A stretch of 64,000 bases of DNA from Pararhodobacter zhoushanensis (GTDB lineage Bacteria > Pseudomonadota > Alphaproteobacteria > Rhodobacterales > Rhodobacteraceae): positions 62,001 through 126,000 of the forward strand of contig NZ_REEZ01000010.1 of the NCBI RefSeq assembly GCF_003990445.1, read 5' to 3'. The first letter of the stretch is position 1. The number at the start of each line of letters is the position of its first letter. The notes under the pieces are model-generated. The model was not told the origin of the DNA and did no database searches. It worked only from the letters and a program-made list of their open reading frames with translations. The position numbers were made by a program, and so were the translations under genes. Shown here piece after piece: positions 1-7,870 of this stretch.

Positions 1-974
1 TGGAATACATCGCCCGCCACACCCTGCCCCGGCGCGGGATTCTGGCGCGGGGCGATGAGATCCTGGTGACGCTGGGCGCGCAGAACGCCCTGTGGCTGAC
101 CGCGCAACTGCTGCTGAACCAGCGCCGCAATGCGGGGATCGAGGAACCGGGCTATCCCGGTCTGCGCGACATCCTGAACCAGACCCGTTGCAAGGTGACC
201 GGCATCCCCGTGGGGCCGCGCGGGCTGGAGCCGGATGCGCTGCCCGAGGGGATGGATGTGCTGTTCTGCACCCCGTCGCACCACTGCCCCACCGGCGCGA
301 CCATGCCGCTTGAGGCCCGCCACGCGCTGCTTGAGGTCGCCAATGCGCGCGGGCTTCTGGTGATCGAGGATGACTATGAATTCGAGATCAGCCACGACCG
401 CGCGCCCCTGCCCGCACTGAAATCGCTGGACCGCGAGGGGCGGGTGATCCACATCGGCAGCTTCTCGAAATCCATGTTCCCGGGGCTGCGGCTGGGCTTT
501 CTGGTCGGCCCGGCCGAGTTCATCCGCGAGGCCCGCGCCCTGCGCGCCACGGTGCTGCGCCACCCGCCGGGCCTGCTGCAGCGCGCCGCCGCGCATTTCC
601 TGTCGCTGGGCCATTACGACGCCATGCTGCGCCGCCTGACCCGCGCCTTCGCCGCGCGCCGGGCGGTGATGCTGGAAGCGGTGCGCGCTGAAGGGCTGAC
701 GATTGCAGGCGCGGCGGGGGATGGTGGATCAAGCCTGTGGATGCGCACGCCCGACGGCGTCAGCGCGACCGAACTGTCACAGGCCCTGCGCGCGGATTCG
801 GTCCTGATCGAACCGGGCGGGCCGTTCTTTGGCGAATCGCTGGGAAATGACCGGTGCTACCGCATCGCCTATTCCTCGATCACACAGGACCGCATTGCCG
901 AGGGCATCGCCCGCATTGCCCGCCGCACCCGCGCCATGACCCCACAGGGCCAGCGCAAAAGCCGTGCGGGCTGA
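1..974 (+). CDS. MocR-type GntR-family regulator, C-terminal part (5' end outside window)
   Basis: The open frame enters from the left edge (first in-frame codon at base 3) and stops at 972-974, leaving 323 residues. These match the aminotransferase-fold (class I) effector domain of MocR/PdxR/TauR-type GntR regulators. Visible landmarks are the PTGATMP loop, the IEDDYEFEI segment with the PLP-contacting Asp, and SFSKSMFPGLRLGF with the Schiff-base Lys. The winged-helix DNA-binding half must lie upstream. The family senses PLP adducts. TauR, which activates taurine genes, belongs to it, and a sulfonate locus begins about 2.2 kb downstream, so a TauR-like role is possible but not shown. A true aminotransferase is less likely because of the YEFE-type active-site context. 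Confidence 0.82.
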   Translation, partial: EYIARHTLPRRGILARGDEILVTLGAQNALWLTAQLLLNQRRNAGIEEPGYPGLRDILNQTRCKVTGIPVGPRGLEPDALPEGMDVLFCTPSHHCPTGATMPLEARHALLEVANARGLLVIEDDYEFEISHDRAPLPALKSLDREGRVIHIGSFSKSMFPGLRLGFLVGPAEFIREARALRATVLRHPPGLLQRAAAHFLSLGHYDAMLRRLTRAFAARRAVMLEAVRAEGLTIAGAAGDGGSSLWMRTPDGVSATELSQALRADSVLIEPGGPFFGESLGNDRCYRIAYSSITQDRIAEGIARIARRTRAMTPQGQRKSRAG

Positions 975-995
975 GTTGCTAAAAAGGAAGACACG

Positions 996-1490
996 GTGAG
1001 TTTTGCAGAAAGCTATCTGGGCCAGCTGCGCGCCCATGTCGGCAGCCGTCCGCTGCTGGTGATCGGCGTGCGCGTGCTGATCGAGGATGACGCGGGCCGC
1101 ATCCTGATCCTGAAACGCAGCGATACCGGCGACTGGGGCCTACCCGCCGGCTCGCTGGAACTGGGCGAGTCGCTGATGGACGCGATCCACCGCGAGGCCA
1201 AGGAAGAAACCAACGCCACGCTTGAAGATGTGCAGGTGTTCGGCGTGTCCTCGAACCCGTCGGTTGAATGCTACACCTACCCCAATGGCGACCAGATCCA
1301 GAACGTCTCGATTCTGGCCACAGCGCGGCTGGCGGCGGGGACGGTGATTGGCTCGAACGATGGCGAGGCGGATGCGTTCCGCTTTGTGGCGCCCGAGGCC
1401 ATCGAGCAGGCCAGCTTCAGCCCGCCCGAGTTCCCCGCCTTTGGCTATTTCCGGGCATGGCGGGAAACCGGGCAGTTCCAGTTCGTCTAG
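996..1490 (+). CDS. Nudix hydrolase
   Basis: This 164-residue protein starts at GTG 996, with AAGGA about 8 bases upstream. It carries a complete Nudix box at residues 52-71 (G-x5-E-x7-RE-x2-EE), the Mg2+ site that hydrolyses nucleoside-diphosphate-linked compounds. The N-terminal extension before the Nudix beta-strands (residues 1-20) and the overall size resemble ADP-ribose or dinucleotide pyrophosphatase-like members, but substrate cannot be assigned. It follows the MocR gene by 21 bases and may be co-transcribed with it. Its last four bases overlap the 3' end of the convergent carboxymuconolactone-decarboxylase-like gene. Confidence 0.85.
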   Translation: MSFAESYLGQLRAHVGSRPLLVIGVRVLIEDDAGRILILKRSDTGDWGLPAGSLELGESLMDAIHREAKEETNATLEDVQVFGVSSNPSVECYTYPNGDQIQNVSILATARLAAGTVIGSNDGEADAFRFVAPEAIEQASFSPPEFPAFGYFRAWRETGQFQFV

Positions 1491-1876
1491 GCCGCGTCGC
1501 GCTGGGCAAAGACCTCTTTCGCGGCAAAGAGCCCGTTCAGCGCGGCCGGAAACCCGGCATAGACCGCCATCTGCATCAGGATCTCGACGATCTCGTCGCG
1601 GGTCAGACCCACGTTCAAACCCGCCGCGATATGCACCTTGAGCTGCGGTTGCGCCGTGCCCAGCGCGGCGAGGGCTGCAATGGTGGCAATCTCCCGCGCG
1701 CGCAGGTCCAGACCGGGGCGGGTGTAGATGTCGCCAAAGGGGAACTCCAGCAACAGCGTGGCAAAGTCAGGGGCGATATCGGCCAGCGAACCGATGACCG
1801 CCTCACCGGCTTCGCCGTCGATTTGCGCCAGCGCCTGCGTGCCGCGTTCCAGCCGGGTTTGTGGTTGAACGGTCAT
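1487..1876 (-). CDS. Carboxymuconolactone decarboxylase-family protein (AhpD-like fold)
   Basis: This is a 129-residue all-helical protein. The core, residues 52-120, contains the family pattern REIATIAALAALG followed by LKVHIAAGLNVGLTRDEI and AVYAGFPAALNGL. It has no cysteine at all, so it cannot have the CxxC-based AhpD peroxidase activity. It is closer to gamma-carboxymuconolactone decarboxylase and related small-molecule enzymes, and its substrate is unknown. It lies downstream of, and overlaps by 74 bases, the MerR regulator gene on the same strand, so it is probably translationally coupled and controlled by that regulator. Regulator plus CMD-family gene is a common bacterial pair. Confidence 0.85.
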   Translation of the reverse strand: MTVQPQTRLERGTQALAQIDGEAGEAVIGSLADIAPDFATLLLEFPFGDIYTRPGLDLRAREIATIAALAALGTAQPQLKVHIAAGLNVGLTRDEIVEILMQMAVYAGFPAALNGLFAAKEVFAQRDAA

Positions 1877-2240
1877 AGATTTTCAGCCTCTCTTCATCCT
1901 CGGCATAGCCGCCGATCTTGGCATCGAGGACGGTCAGACAGGTTTGCAATTCAGCCAGCCGGGCGCGCACGTCGTCACGATGCGCCTCAAGCAGGGCGCG
2001 GCGTTGCGGGCCGGTGTGCGGGCCTTCATCGCGCAGGGCCGCATAGCGCAGCATCTCGCGGATTGGCATGCCGGTGGTCTTGAGCCGCGACAGGAACGTG
2101 ATCCACGTCAGGATCTCGGCGTCATAATCTCGGTGCCCCGAGGCATCGCGGTCGGCATAGGGCAACAGCCCGATCCGCTCGTAATAGCGGATCGTGTGGA
2201 CACTGAGGTTTGAGAGTCTGGCAAGGTCGGCAATCTTCAT
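1803..2240 (-). CDS. MerR-family transcriptional regulator
   Basis: The start at 2240 gives the canonical MerR N-terminus (MKIADLARLSNLSVHTIRYY), a winged helix-turn-helix. It is followed by ERIGLLPYADRD and the wing, then a coiled-coil dimerisation helix near residues 75-115. Total length is 145 residues. The frame is open further upstream but that part would be out of family. The C-terminus has one Cys and no metal-binding cysteine cluster, so a small-molecule rather than metal effector is likelier. A MerR-type promoter with a 19-base spacer lies immediately upstream (2269-2299). The last 74 bases overlap the downstream CMD-family gene. Confidence 0.88.
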   Translation of the reverse strand: MKIADLARLSNLSVHTIRYYERIGLLPYADRDASGHRDYDAEILTWITFLSRLKTTGMPIREMLRYAALRDEGPHTGPQRRALLEAHRDDVRARLAELQTCLTVLDAKIGGYAEDEERLKIYDRSTTNPAGTRHAGAGANRRRSR

Positions 2241-2268
2241 GCGTCTGTCTTTCGTCTCGACGCCGGTA

Positions 2269-2299
2269 CAGATACGGGTTCGAGTGTACTCTAGGTCAA
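2269..2299 (-). promoter_or_regulatory. MerR-type promoter with overlong spacer and dyad operator
   Basis: Read on the minus strand, TTGACC (2299-2294) is followed after 19 bases by TATCTG (2274-2269). The spacer contains the dyad TAGAGT-AC-ACTCGA. A 19-20 base spacer holding a dyad is the signature of promoters that MerR-family proteins untwist. It sits 29 bases upstream of the MerR gene start, so autoregulation of the MerR-CMD pair is the natural reading. Confidence 0.7.
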
Positions 2300-2307
2300 G
2301 CGCTAAG

Positions 2308-3060
2308 TTAGCCTGCCAGAAACCGCGCGCGCCAGTCATCACTAACGGCGTCGGCAAGCCGCGCGGTGCCCGGTGCGACGCCGCGCGCGCGGGCGGGGTT
2401 CTGGCCGATGTGGCCGAGCACGCGGGCAAGGGTTGCCTGCGGATCGGCGGAGAGGTCTTCATAGCTCAGGCGCAAGGGCACGATGCCCTGCTGTGCGAAC
2501 CAGTCGTCCCACTCGGCAGTCAGCCGCTCTCCCTGGGCCAAGGCCGCAGCGATGCGGGCGCGGTCAAAGACCGGCTCGGCGGGCGGGGCGAGGCGCTCCA
2601 GCTCCGATCCATCCGCCCTGCGGTGCCAGAGCCCGGTCTGCTCGGCCCGCACGCGCGAAATTGCCTGCCCCAGCGTATCGGCCCGGCGCAGATGCACATA
2701 GCGCGGCGCGCCGAAGGCCGCGTTGAGGCGGTCGGCATCGGTGGCGTGGCCGGGGAACAGGCGGTCCAGTTGGGTCATGGCGGTGGCAACGCTGCCGCGT
2801 TGCAGGCGCAGGCCGAAGACGCCGGTTCCAGCCTCGCCCACGCGCCGGATCGCGGCAAAGACGGTGCGCAGGGTGGGCAGGCTGTCGTCGCCGGGCACCA
2901 CGTTCAGCCCGACCTCCGCTGCCCAGTCAGAGACCGAAGGCCCGTGAAAATACGACTCGGGGGCGCCTGCGGCCCCGCTGGCGGCCAGCAGACTGCACAT
3001 AAGGGTGCTGCCGCTGCGCGGCGCGGTGCACAGGATGTACGAGGGCGCGGGTTGCTTCAT
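2308..3060 (-). CDS. Stf0-like sulfotransferase
   Basis: The protein resembles Stf0 (trehalose 2-sulfotransferase-like) enzymes, which transfer sulfate from PAPS to carbohydrate or lipid acceptors. The 5'-phosphosulfate loop is at the N-terminus: YILCTAPRSGSTLMCSLLAASG, preceding ESYFHGPS, which is typical of Stf0. I chose ATG 3060, giving 250 residues, because it places this loop near residue 10 as in the family. An upstream ATG at 3126 would add 22 hydrophobic residues that do not fit. The acceptor is unknown. The gene lies just upstream of the divergent sulfonate-degradation operon, although PAPS-dependent sulfation is a different branch of sulfur metabolism. Confidence 0.8.
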   Translation of the reverse strand: MKQPAPSYILCTAPRSGSTLMCSLLAASGAAGAPESYFHGPSVSDWAAEVGLNVVPGDDSLPTLRTVFAAIRRVGEAGTGVFGLRLQRGSVATAMTQLDRLFPGHATDADRLNAAFGAPRYVHLRRADTLGQAISRVRAEQTGLWHRRADGSELERLAPPAEPVFDRARIAAALAQGERLTAEWDDWFAQQGIVPLRLSYEDLSADPQATLARVLGHIGQNPARARGVAPGTARLADAVSDDWRARFLAG

Positions 3061-3220
3061 CCCATAGGAATAGCAAAGCCACCCTGCCAAGAGAACCACC
3101 AGCTTCCGCATTCTGGCTCTATTCATCGCCCCCGGCTGGCCCTAACCTTTACCCCTGCCTTCCCGCAGTGTGACCGTTAACCGACGCCGCGCTGCGTTTT
3201 TTGATTCAAGGACCATACCG

Positions 3221-4996
3221 ATGCGAATGACCACCGAGGAAGCCTTTGTCAAAGTGCTCCAGCGCCACGGGATCGAGCATGCCTTTGGCATCATCGGCTC
3301 GGCCTTCATGCCGATCTCTGACCTGTTCCCCCGCGCCGGGATCACCTTCTGGGATTGCGCGCATGAGGGGTCGGGCGGGATGATGGCCGATGGCTATACG
3401 CGCGCCTCGGGCAAGATGAGCATGATGATCGCGCAGAACGGGCCGGGGATCACCAACTTTGTGACGGCGGTGAAAACCGCCTACTGGAACCATTCGCCGC
3501 TGCTGCTGATCACCCCGCAGGCCGCCAACAAGACCATCGGTCAGGGCGGCTTTCAGGAAGTCGAGCAGATGGCGCTGTTCAAGGACATGGTCGCCTATCA
3601 GGAAGAGGTCCGCGATCCGTCGCGCATCGCCGAGGTGCTCAACCGCGTGATCCTGAACGCGCACCGCCATTCGGCCCCGGCGCAGATCAACATCCCGCGC
3701 GATTACTGGACGCAGGTGATCGACATCGAGCTGCCCGCCGTGGTGGACTTCGAGCGGCCGGCCGGCGGTGCCTCGGCTGTCGCGCAGGCCGCCAAGCTGC
3801 TGTCGGACGCCAAATTCCCGGTGATCCTGAACGGCGCGGGCGTGGTGCTGGGCGGGGCGATCCCGGCCTCGATGGCGCTGGCCGAGCGGCTGGATGCGCC
3901 GGTCTGCGTCGGCTACCAGCACAACGACGCCTTCCCAGGCTCGCACCCGCTGTTCGCCGGGCCCTTGGGCTATAACGGCAGCAAGGCGGGCATGGAGCTG
4001 ATCGCGCAGGCCGATGTGGTGCTGTGCCTTGGCACCCGGCTGAACCCGTTCTCGACCCTGCCGGGCTATGGGATGGACTATTGGCCCAAGGACGCGAAGA
4101 TCATTCAGGTCGATATCAACCCCGACCGGATCGGCCTGACCAAGAAGGTCGCCGTGGGGATCATCGGCGACGCCAAGGCGGTGGCCAGCGAGATCCTGGC
4201 ACAGCTGGGCGATCACGCGGGCGACGCGGGGCGCGAAGACCGCAAGGCGGCCATCGGGCAGAAGAAATCCGCCTGGGCACAGCAGCTGGCCTCGATGGAC
4301 CACGAGGATGACGACGTCGGCACCAGCTGGAACCAGCGCGCCCGCGACGCAAAACCGGCCTGGATGAGCCCGCGCATGGCGTGGCGCGCGATCCAGTCGG
4401 CGCTGCCGAAAGAGGCGATCATCTCCAGCGACATCGGCAACAACTGCGCCATCGGCAACGCCTATCCCAGCTTTGACGAGGGGCGCAAATATCTGGCACC
4501 GGGGCTGTTCGGACCCTGTGGCTATGGCCTGCCCTCGATCGTCGGCGCCAAGATCGGCTGCCCCGATGTGCCGGTCGTCGGCTTTGCGGGCGATGGCGCG
4601 TTTGGCATCGCGGTGACGGAGCTGACGGCGATCGGCCGGCCCGAGTGGCCCGCGATCACCATGGTGGTCTTCCGCAACTACCAATGGGGCGCGGAAAAGC
4701 GCAACTCGACCCTGTGGTACGATGACAACTTCGTCGGCACCGAGCTGGACGAGGGCGTGAGCTATGCGGGCATCGCCAGCGCCTGCGGGCTGCAAGGCGT
4801 GCAGGCCCGGACGATGGACGAGCTGACGGCGGCGCTGGCCAAGGCGGTGGATGATCAGATGAACCACGGCAAGACCACGCTGATCGAGGCACTGATCAAT
4901 CAGGAACTGGGCGAGCCGTTCCGCCGCGATGCGATGAAAAAGCCGGTGGTGGTGGCGGGGATCGACCCGGCGGACATGCGGCCGCAAACGCGATGA
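3221..4996 (+). CDS. xsc: Sulfoacetaldehyde acetyltransferase
   Basis: This 591-residue thiamine-diphosphate enzyme converts sulfoacetaldehyde plus phosphate to acetyl phosphate plus sulfite, the key step of taurine and isethionate dissimilation. The N-terminal TPP-activating Glu lies in DCAHEGSGG. The C-terminal TPP/Mg motif begins GDGAFGIAVTELTAIG and ends at FRNYQWG. IGQGGFQEVEQM and the overall sequence point to Xsc rather than acetolactate synthase. ATG 3221 is preferred over the upstream in-frame GTG-type start because AAGGA lies 8 bases before it and the protein then begins in the normal family register. The stop overlaps the start of the exporter gene (ATGA), and the supporting pta gene is nearby. 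Confidence 0.93.
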   Translation: MRMTTEEAFVKVLQRHGIEHAFGIIGSAFMPISDLFPRAGITFWDCAHEGSGGMMADGYTRASGKMSMMIAQNGPGITNFVTAVKTAYWNHSPLLLITPQAANKTIGQGGFQEVEQMALFKDMVAYQEEVRDPSRIAEVLNRVILNAHRHSAPAQINIPRDYWTQVIDIELPAVVDFERPAGGASAVAQAAKLLSDAKFPVILNGAGVVLGGAIPASMALAERLDAPVCVGYQHNDAFPGSHPLFAGPLGYNGSKAGMELIAQADVVLCLGTRLNPFSTLPGYGMDYWPKDAKIIQVDINPDRIGLTKKVAVGIIGDAKAVASEILAQLGDHAGDAGREDRKAAIGQKKSAWAQQLASMDHEDDDVGTSWNQRARDAKPAWMSPRMAWRAIQSALPKEAIISSDIGNNCAIGNAYPSFDEGRKYLAPGLFGPCGYGLPSIVGAKIGCPDVPVVGFAGDGAFGIAVTELTAIGRPEWPAITMVVFRNYQWGAEKRNSTLWYDDNFVGTELDEGVSYAGIASACGLQGVQARTMDELTAALAKAVDDQMNHGKTTLIEALINQELGEPFRRDAMKKPVVVAGIDPADMRPQTR

Positions 4997-5739
4997 TCCT
5001 GCCGTTCGGCTTGAGCCCCGGGACCGCTGCCTTCATGGCGGCGGTCGTTTTCATCGCCGCCTTTGTGCGCGGGTTCTCGGGCTTTGGCTATCCGGTTCTG
5101 CTGGTCGCGGCGGGCGCGCTGGTCACCAATCCGGTGCCCTTGGTGCCGGTCGGGCTGCTGGGCGATATGCTGATCGGCGTCACGCTCTGGCGCTCGGCAC
5201 GGCCCTATGTGGACTGGCCGACGATGATCCGGCTGATCATCGGCGCGGCGGTCGGGCTGGTGCCGGGGATCTGGCTGCTCGGCCTGATCGACGACGACAC
5301 GGCGCGGCTGGTGGTCAGCGGCATGGTGCTGCTGGCGGCGCTGGTCATGCTGGGCGGCTGGACGCTGCCGGGCCGCGCCGGGCCGTCGATGACCATCGGT
5401 GCGGGTTTCGTGTCTGGGCTGGTGACGCCGGCGGGCGTGGCCGGACCGCCGGTGGTGACGCTGGCGGCGGCGCTGGGGCTGGCACCGCTGGTATTTCGCG
5501 CGACCTTGCTGGCGTATTTCATCACGCTCAACGTGTTGGCCATGGGACAGTTCGGACTGGCCGGGCGGCTGGACCGCGAGACCGCGATCGCCGCCGCCCT
5601 GTCGGTGCCGCTGGTGCTGCTGGGCAGTTGGTGGGGCGCGCGCAAGGCCGTCGGCGCGAACCCGGCGCGGTTTCGCACACTGACCATCGGGGTGTTGATG
5701 GCGATGGCGGTGATCGGGTTGGGGCGGGCGTTGCTATGA
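4993..5739 (+). CDS. TauE/SafE-family sulfite exporter
   Basis: This 248-residue polytopic inner-membrane protein has about eight hydrophobic helices. It includes the family pattern AAFVRGFSGFGYPVLLVAAGAL in the first repeat and FVSGLVTPAGVAGPPVVTLAAAL in the second. TauE/SafE carriers export small organosulfur or sulfite anions. The start overlaps the xsc stop by four bases, which implies co-translation. Removing the sulfite made by Xsc is therefore the likely job, as established for similar xsc-linked exporters in sulfonate-degrading bacteria. Substrate is inferred from context. Confidence 0.85.
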   Translation: MILPFGLSPGTAAFMAAVVFIAAFVRGFSGFGYPVLLVAAGALVTNPVPLVPVGLLGDMLIGVTLWRSARPYVDWPTMIRLIIGAAVGLVPGIWLLGLIDDDTARLVVSGMVLLAALVMLGGWTLPGRAGPSMTIGAGFVSGLVTPAGVAGPPVVTLAAALGLAPLVFRATLLAYFITLNVLAMGQFGLAGRLDRETAIAAALSVPLVLLGSWWGARKAVGANPARFRTLTIGVLMAMAVIGLGRALL

Positions 5740-5753
5740 GCGGGACCGGCGCA

Positions 5754-5818
5754 GGGGGGCGTCGCCCCCCTCTTGGCCTGCGGCCAATTCACCCCCCAGG
5801 ATATTTAGAGACAGATGA
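5754..5818 (+). repeat. Intergenic two-hairpin repeat, copy A (subtype I)
   Basis: Hairpin 1 is GGGGGGC (5754-5760), loop GTC, GCCCCCC (5764-5770). Hairpin 2 is TTGGCC (5773-5778), loop TGC, GGCCAA (5782-5787). A C-rich strip then leads into the tail AGGATATTTAGAGACAGA (5798-5815). It lies between the convergent 3' ends of the sulfite exporter gene and pta. The same elements recur at six other places in this window, and the copy at 63886 is nearly identical. No poly-T run follows hairpin 1. Confidence 0.85.
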
Positions 5819-5828
5819 GGGCGCGCGG

Positions 5829-6698
5829 TCAGGGTTTGTTAACCATGGTCAGGGTGACGAGGGTGGCGGCAACAATGTCCGCGACGGTTGCCCCGCGCGA
5901 CAGGTCGCAGATCGGTTTGGCGAAGCCTTGCAGGAAGGGGCCCAGCGCCTGCGCGCCGCCCAGTTCCTGCATCAGTTTATAGGCGATGTTGCCCGAGTTG
6001 AGATCGGGGAAGATCAGCGTGTTGGCCGGGGGCGCGTCATAGCCCTTCTTGGCGGCGATGCTGGCGTTGAGGGCAGCGTCGGCCTGCACGGGGCCGGGAA
6101 AGCCGGTGGCCTGCGCCGCCGCGCGGACGGTATCGACGGACGGGCCTGCGCCCGACGCACCGGTGGAATAGCTGAGCAGCGCCACATGCGCTGCGCCGAA
6201 AAGCCCGCGCGCGGTGGTGGCACTGGCGCGGGCGATGTCGGCCAGTTGCGCGGCATCCGGACTGGTGTTCACGGCACAATCGGCAAAAACCAGCTCGCGG
6301 CCATCCGGCAGCAGCATCAGGAAAAAGCTGGACGGGGTCTGCACGCCCTCGGCCATGCCGACAGCCAGCGCCGCCGCCTCGATCACCCGGCGCGTCGCAT
6401 TGGCGGCACCCGCGACCATCGTGTCGGCCTCACCGGCCGCGACCATGGCGGCGGCGCGGATCAGGGGCTTGTCCAGCATCCGAAGCGCCAGCGCTGGTTT
6501 CAGGCCGGGGCGGTTGGCCAGAAGGTGCTCGACATAGGCCTCGGCCGGGCGCGCGTCGGCCAGCGTCACCACCTGCGCCAGACCCTCGCTCTGCAACCGG
6601 GCGGCGGCCTGCGCGATGCGCGGGTCGTCCATCTCGGGCAGCACGACGCGGAACTGCCCGGCGCGCGCCGTAGCAAGGGCCTGATCCAGAACGCTCAT
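5829..6698 (-). CDS. pta: Phosphate acetyltransferase
   Basis: This 289-residue protein consists only of the PTA_PTB catalytic domain, the short form found with xsc, not the roughly 700-residue enterobacterial form. It converts acetyl phosphate to acetyl-CoA. Recognisable segments are ADTMVAGAANATRRVIEAA and FADCAVNTSPDAAQLADIA, and the C-terminus carries the family's LIFPDLNSGNIAYKLMQ. ATG 6698 has GGAGG seven bases upstream and is preferred to the ATG at 6710. The gene converges on xsc-exporter and is divergent from citrate synthase with only 38 bases between starts, which suggests coordinated control of the pathway that consumes Xsc's acetyl phosphate. Confidence 0.93.
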   Translation of the reverse strand: MSVLDQALATARAGQFRVVLPEMDDPRIAQAAARLQSEGLAQVVTLADARPAEAYVEHLLANRPGLKPALALRMLDKPLIRAAAMVAAGEADTMVAGAANATRRVIEAAALAVGMAEGVQTPSSFFLMLLPDGRELVFADCAVNTSPDAAQLADIARASATTARGLFGAAHVALLSYSTGASGAGPSVDTVRAAAQATGFPGPVQADAALNASIAAKKGYDAPPANTLIFPDLNSGNIAYKLMQELGGAQALGPFLQGFAKPICDLSRGATVADIVAATLVTLTMVNKP

Positions 6699-6736
6699 TT
6701 TATCCTCCACGCCATGTTCACCGGGAGACTGCCGAT

Positions 6737-7870
6737 ATGACCGACACCGTCAAGATCAACCGCGGCCTGAAGGGCGTTTACTTTGAACGCTCGCGGATTT
6801 CAGACATCGACGGGCGCGCCGGGTCGCTGACCTATCGCGGCTATTCGATCCACGATCTGGCGACGCAGGCTACGTTTGAAGAGGTCTGCTATCTGCTGAT
6901 CCACGGCGAGTTGCCCGATGCCGCGCAGCTGGCCGACTTCGACGCCGCGCTGAGGGCCGCGCGGGTGCTGCCCGAGCCGGTGTTCGACATCATCCGCGCT
7001 ACCGCGCATGGCCATCCGATGGATGTGCTGCGCACCGCTGTCTCGGCACTGGCGGCGCTGGAGCCCGACAGTCACGACGCCTCGGACGCCGGGTTCCTGC
7101 GCAACGGCATCCGGCTGACCGCGCAGGTGCCGATGATCATCGCCGCGCAAGAGGCGATCCGCAACGGGCGCACGCCGGTGCTTCCCGACATGAGCCTGAG
7201 CCACGCGGCGAACTGGCTGTGGATGCTCAAGGGCGAGCGACCCAGCGAGGATGCGGCGCGGCTGGCGGATGTGGATTTCATCCTGCATGCCGAGCATGGC
7301 TCGAACGCCTCGTCCTTTGCCGCGCGGGTCACGGTGGGGACTGAGGCCAATCTGCACGGCGCGATGGTCACGGCGCTGAGCACGCTGGCTGGTCCCGCGC
7401 ATGGCGGGGCGGCTGAGGACGTAATGAAGATGGTGCATGAGATCGGCACGCCCGAGAACGCCGCCGCCTATGTCGCCGCCAAGCGTGCGGCGAAAGAGCC
7501 TGTCACCGGGTTCGGGCACCGCGTCTACCGCGCCGAAGATCCGCGCGCGCGCCACATGCGCGAAGGGGTGCGCAAGCTGGGTGAGGAGATGGGCGCGCCG
7601 GGATGGTACGCGATCCTGCAAGCCGTGGTCGACGCGATGTCGCCCTATGCGCGCCACGGGCTGAATGTGAACGTCGATTTCTATTCAGGCGTGATCTATC
7701 AGCTGCACGAGATCCCGATGGATCTGTATGTGCCGATCTTCGCCATCGGGCGGATGCCCGGCTGGTTGGCGCAGTGTCTTGAGCAGCGGCGCTCGAACAT
7801 CCTGATCCGGCCGCTGACCCTGTATGATGGCGCGGCCCCGCGCGACTGGGTGCCGTTGGCCGCGCGTTAA
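6737..7870 (+). CDS. Citrate synthase / 2-methylcitrate synthase family
   Basis: This 377-residue protein has the three catalytic residues of the family: His222 in GPAHGGAAEDV, His261 in FGHRVYR and Asp314 in NVNVDFYSG. The length and the compact N-terminus fit the short bacterial citrate/methylcitrate synthase type rather than the roughly 430-residue NADH-regulated form. It condenses acetyl-CoA (or propionyl-CoA) with oxaloacetate. Divergent transcription from pta, 38 bases apart, suggests that it draws off the acetyl-CoA generated from C2 sulfonates. Sequence alone does not separate citrate from methylcitrate synthase. Its TAA overlaps the stop codon of the convergent multicopper oxidase gene. 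Confidence 0.88.
   Translation: MTDTVKINRGLKGVYFERSRISDIDGRAGSLTYRGYSIHDLATQATFEEVCYLLIHGELPDAAQLADFDAALRAARVLPEPVFDIIRATAHGHPMDVLRTAVSALAALEPDSHDASDAGFLRNGIRLTAQVPMIIAAQEAIRNGRTPVLPDMSLSHAANWLWMLKGERPSEDAARLADVDFILHAEHGSNASSFAARVTVGTEANLHGAMVTALSTLAGPAHGGAAEDVMKMVHEIGTPENAAAYVAAKRAAKEPVTGFGHRVYRAEDPRARHMREGVRKLGEEMGAPGWYAILQAVVDAMSPYARHGLNVNVDFYSGVIYQLHEIPMDLYVPIFAIGRMPGWLAQCLEQRRSNILIRPLTLYDGAAPRDWVPLAAR

Noticed and set aside
3136-3145. CTGGCCCTAA upstream of xsc as a TauR box (CTGGACYTAA)
   Set aside because: There is one mismatch and no second direct repeat. A single 10-mer is not significant in this sequence.
3206-4987. A 593-codon minus-strand frame opposite xsc
   Set aside because: It is an antisense shadow; xsc is secure by its motifs.
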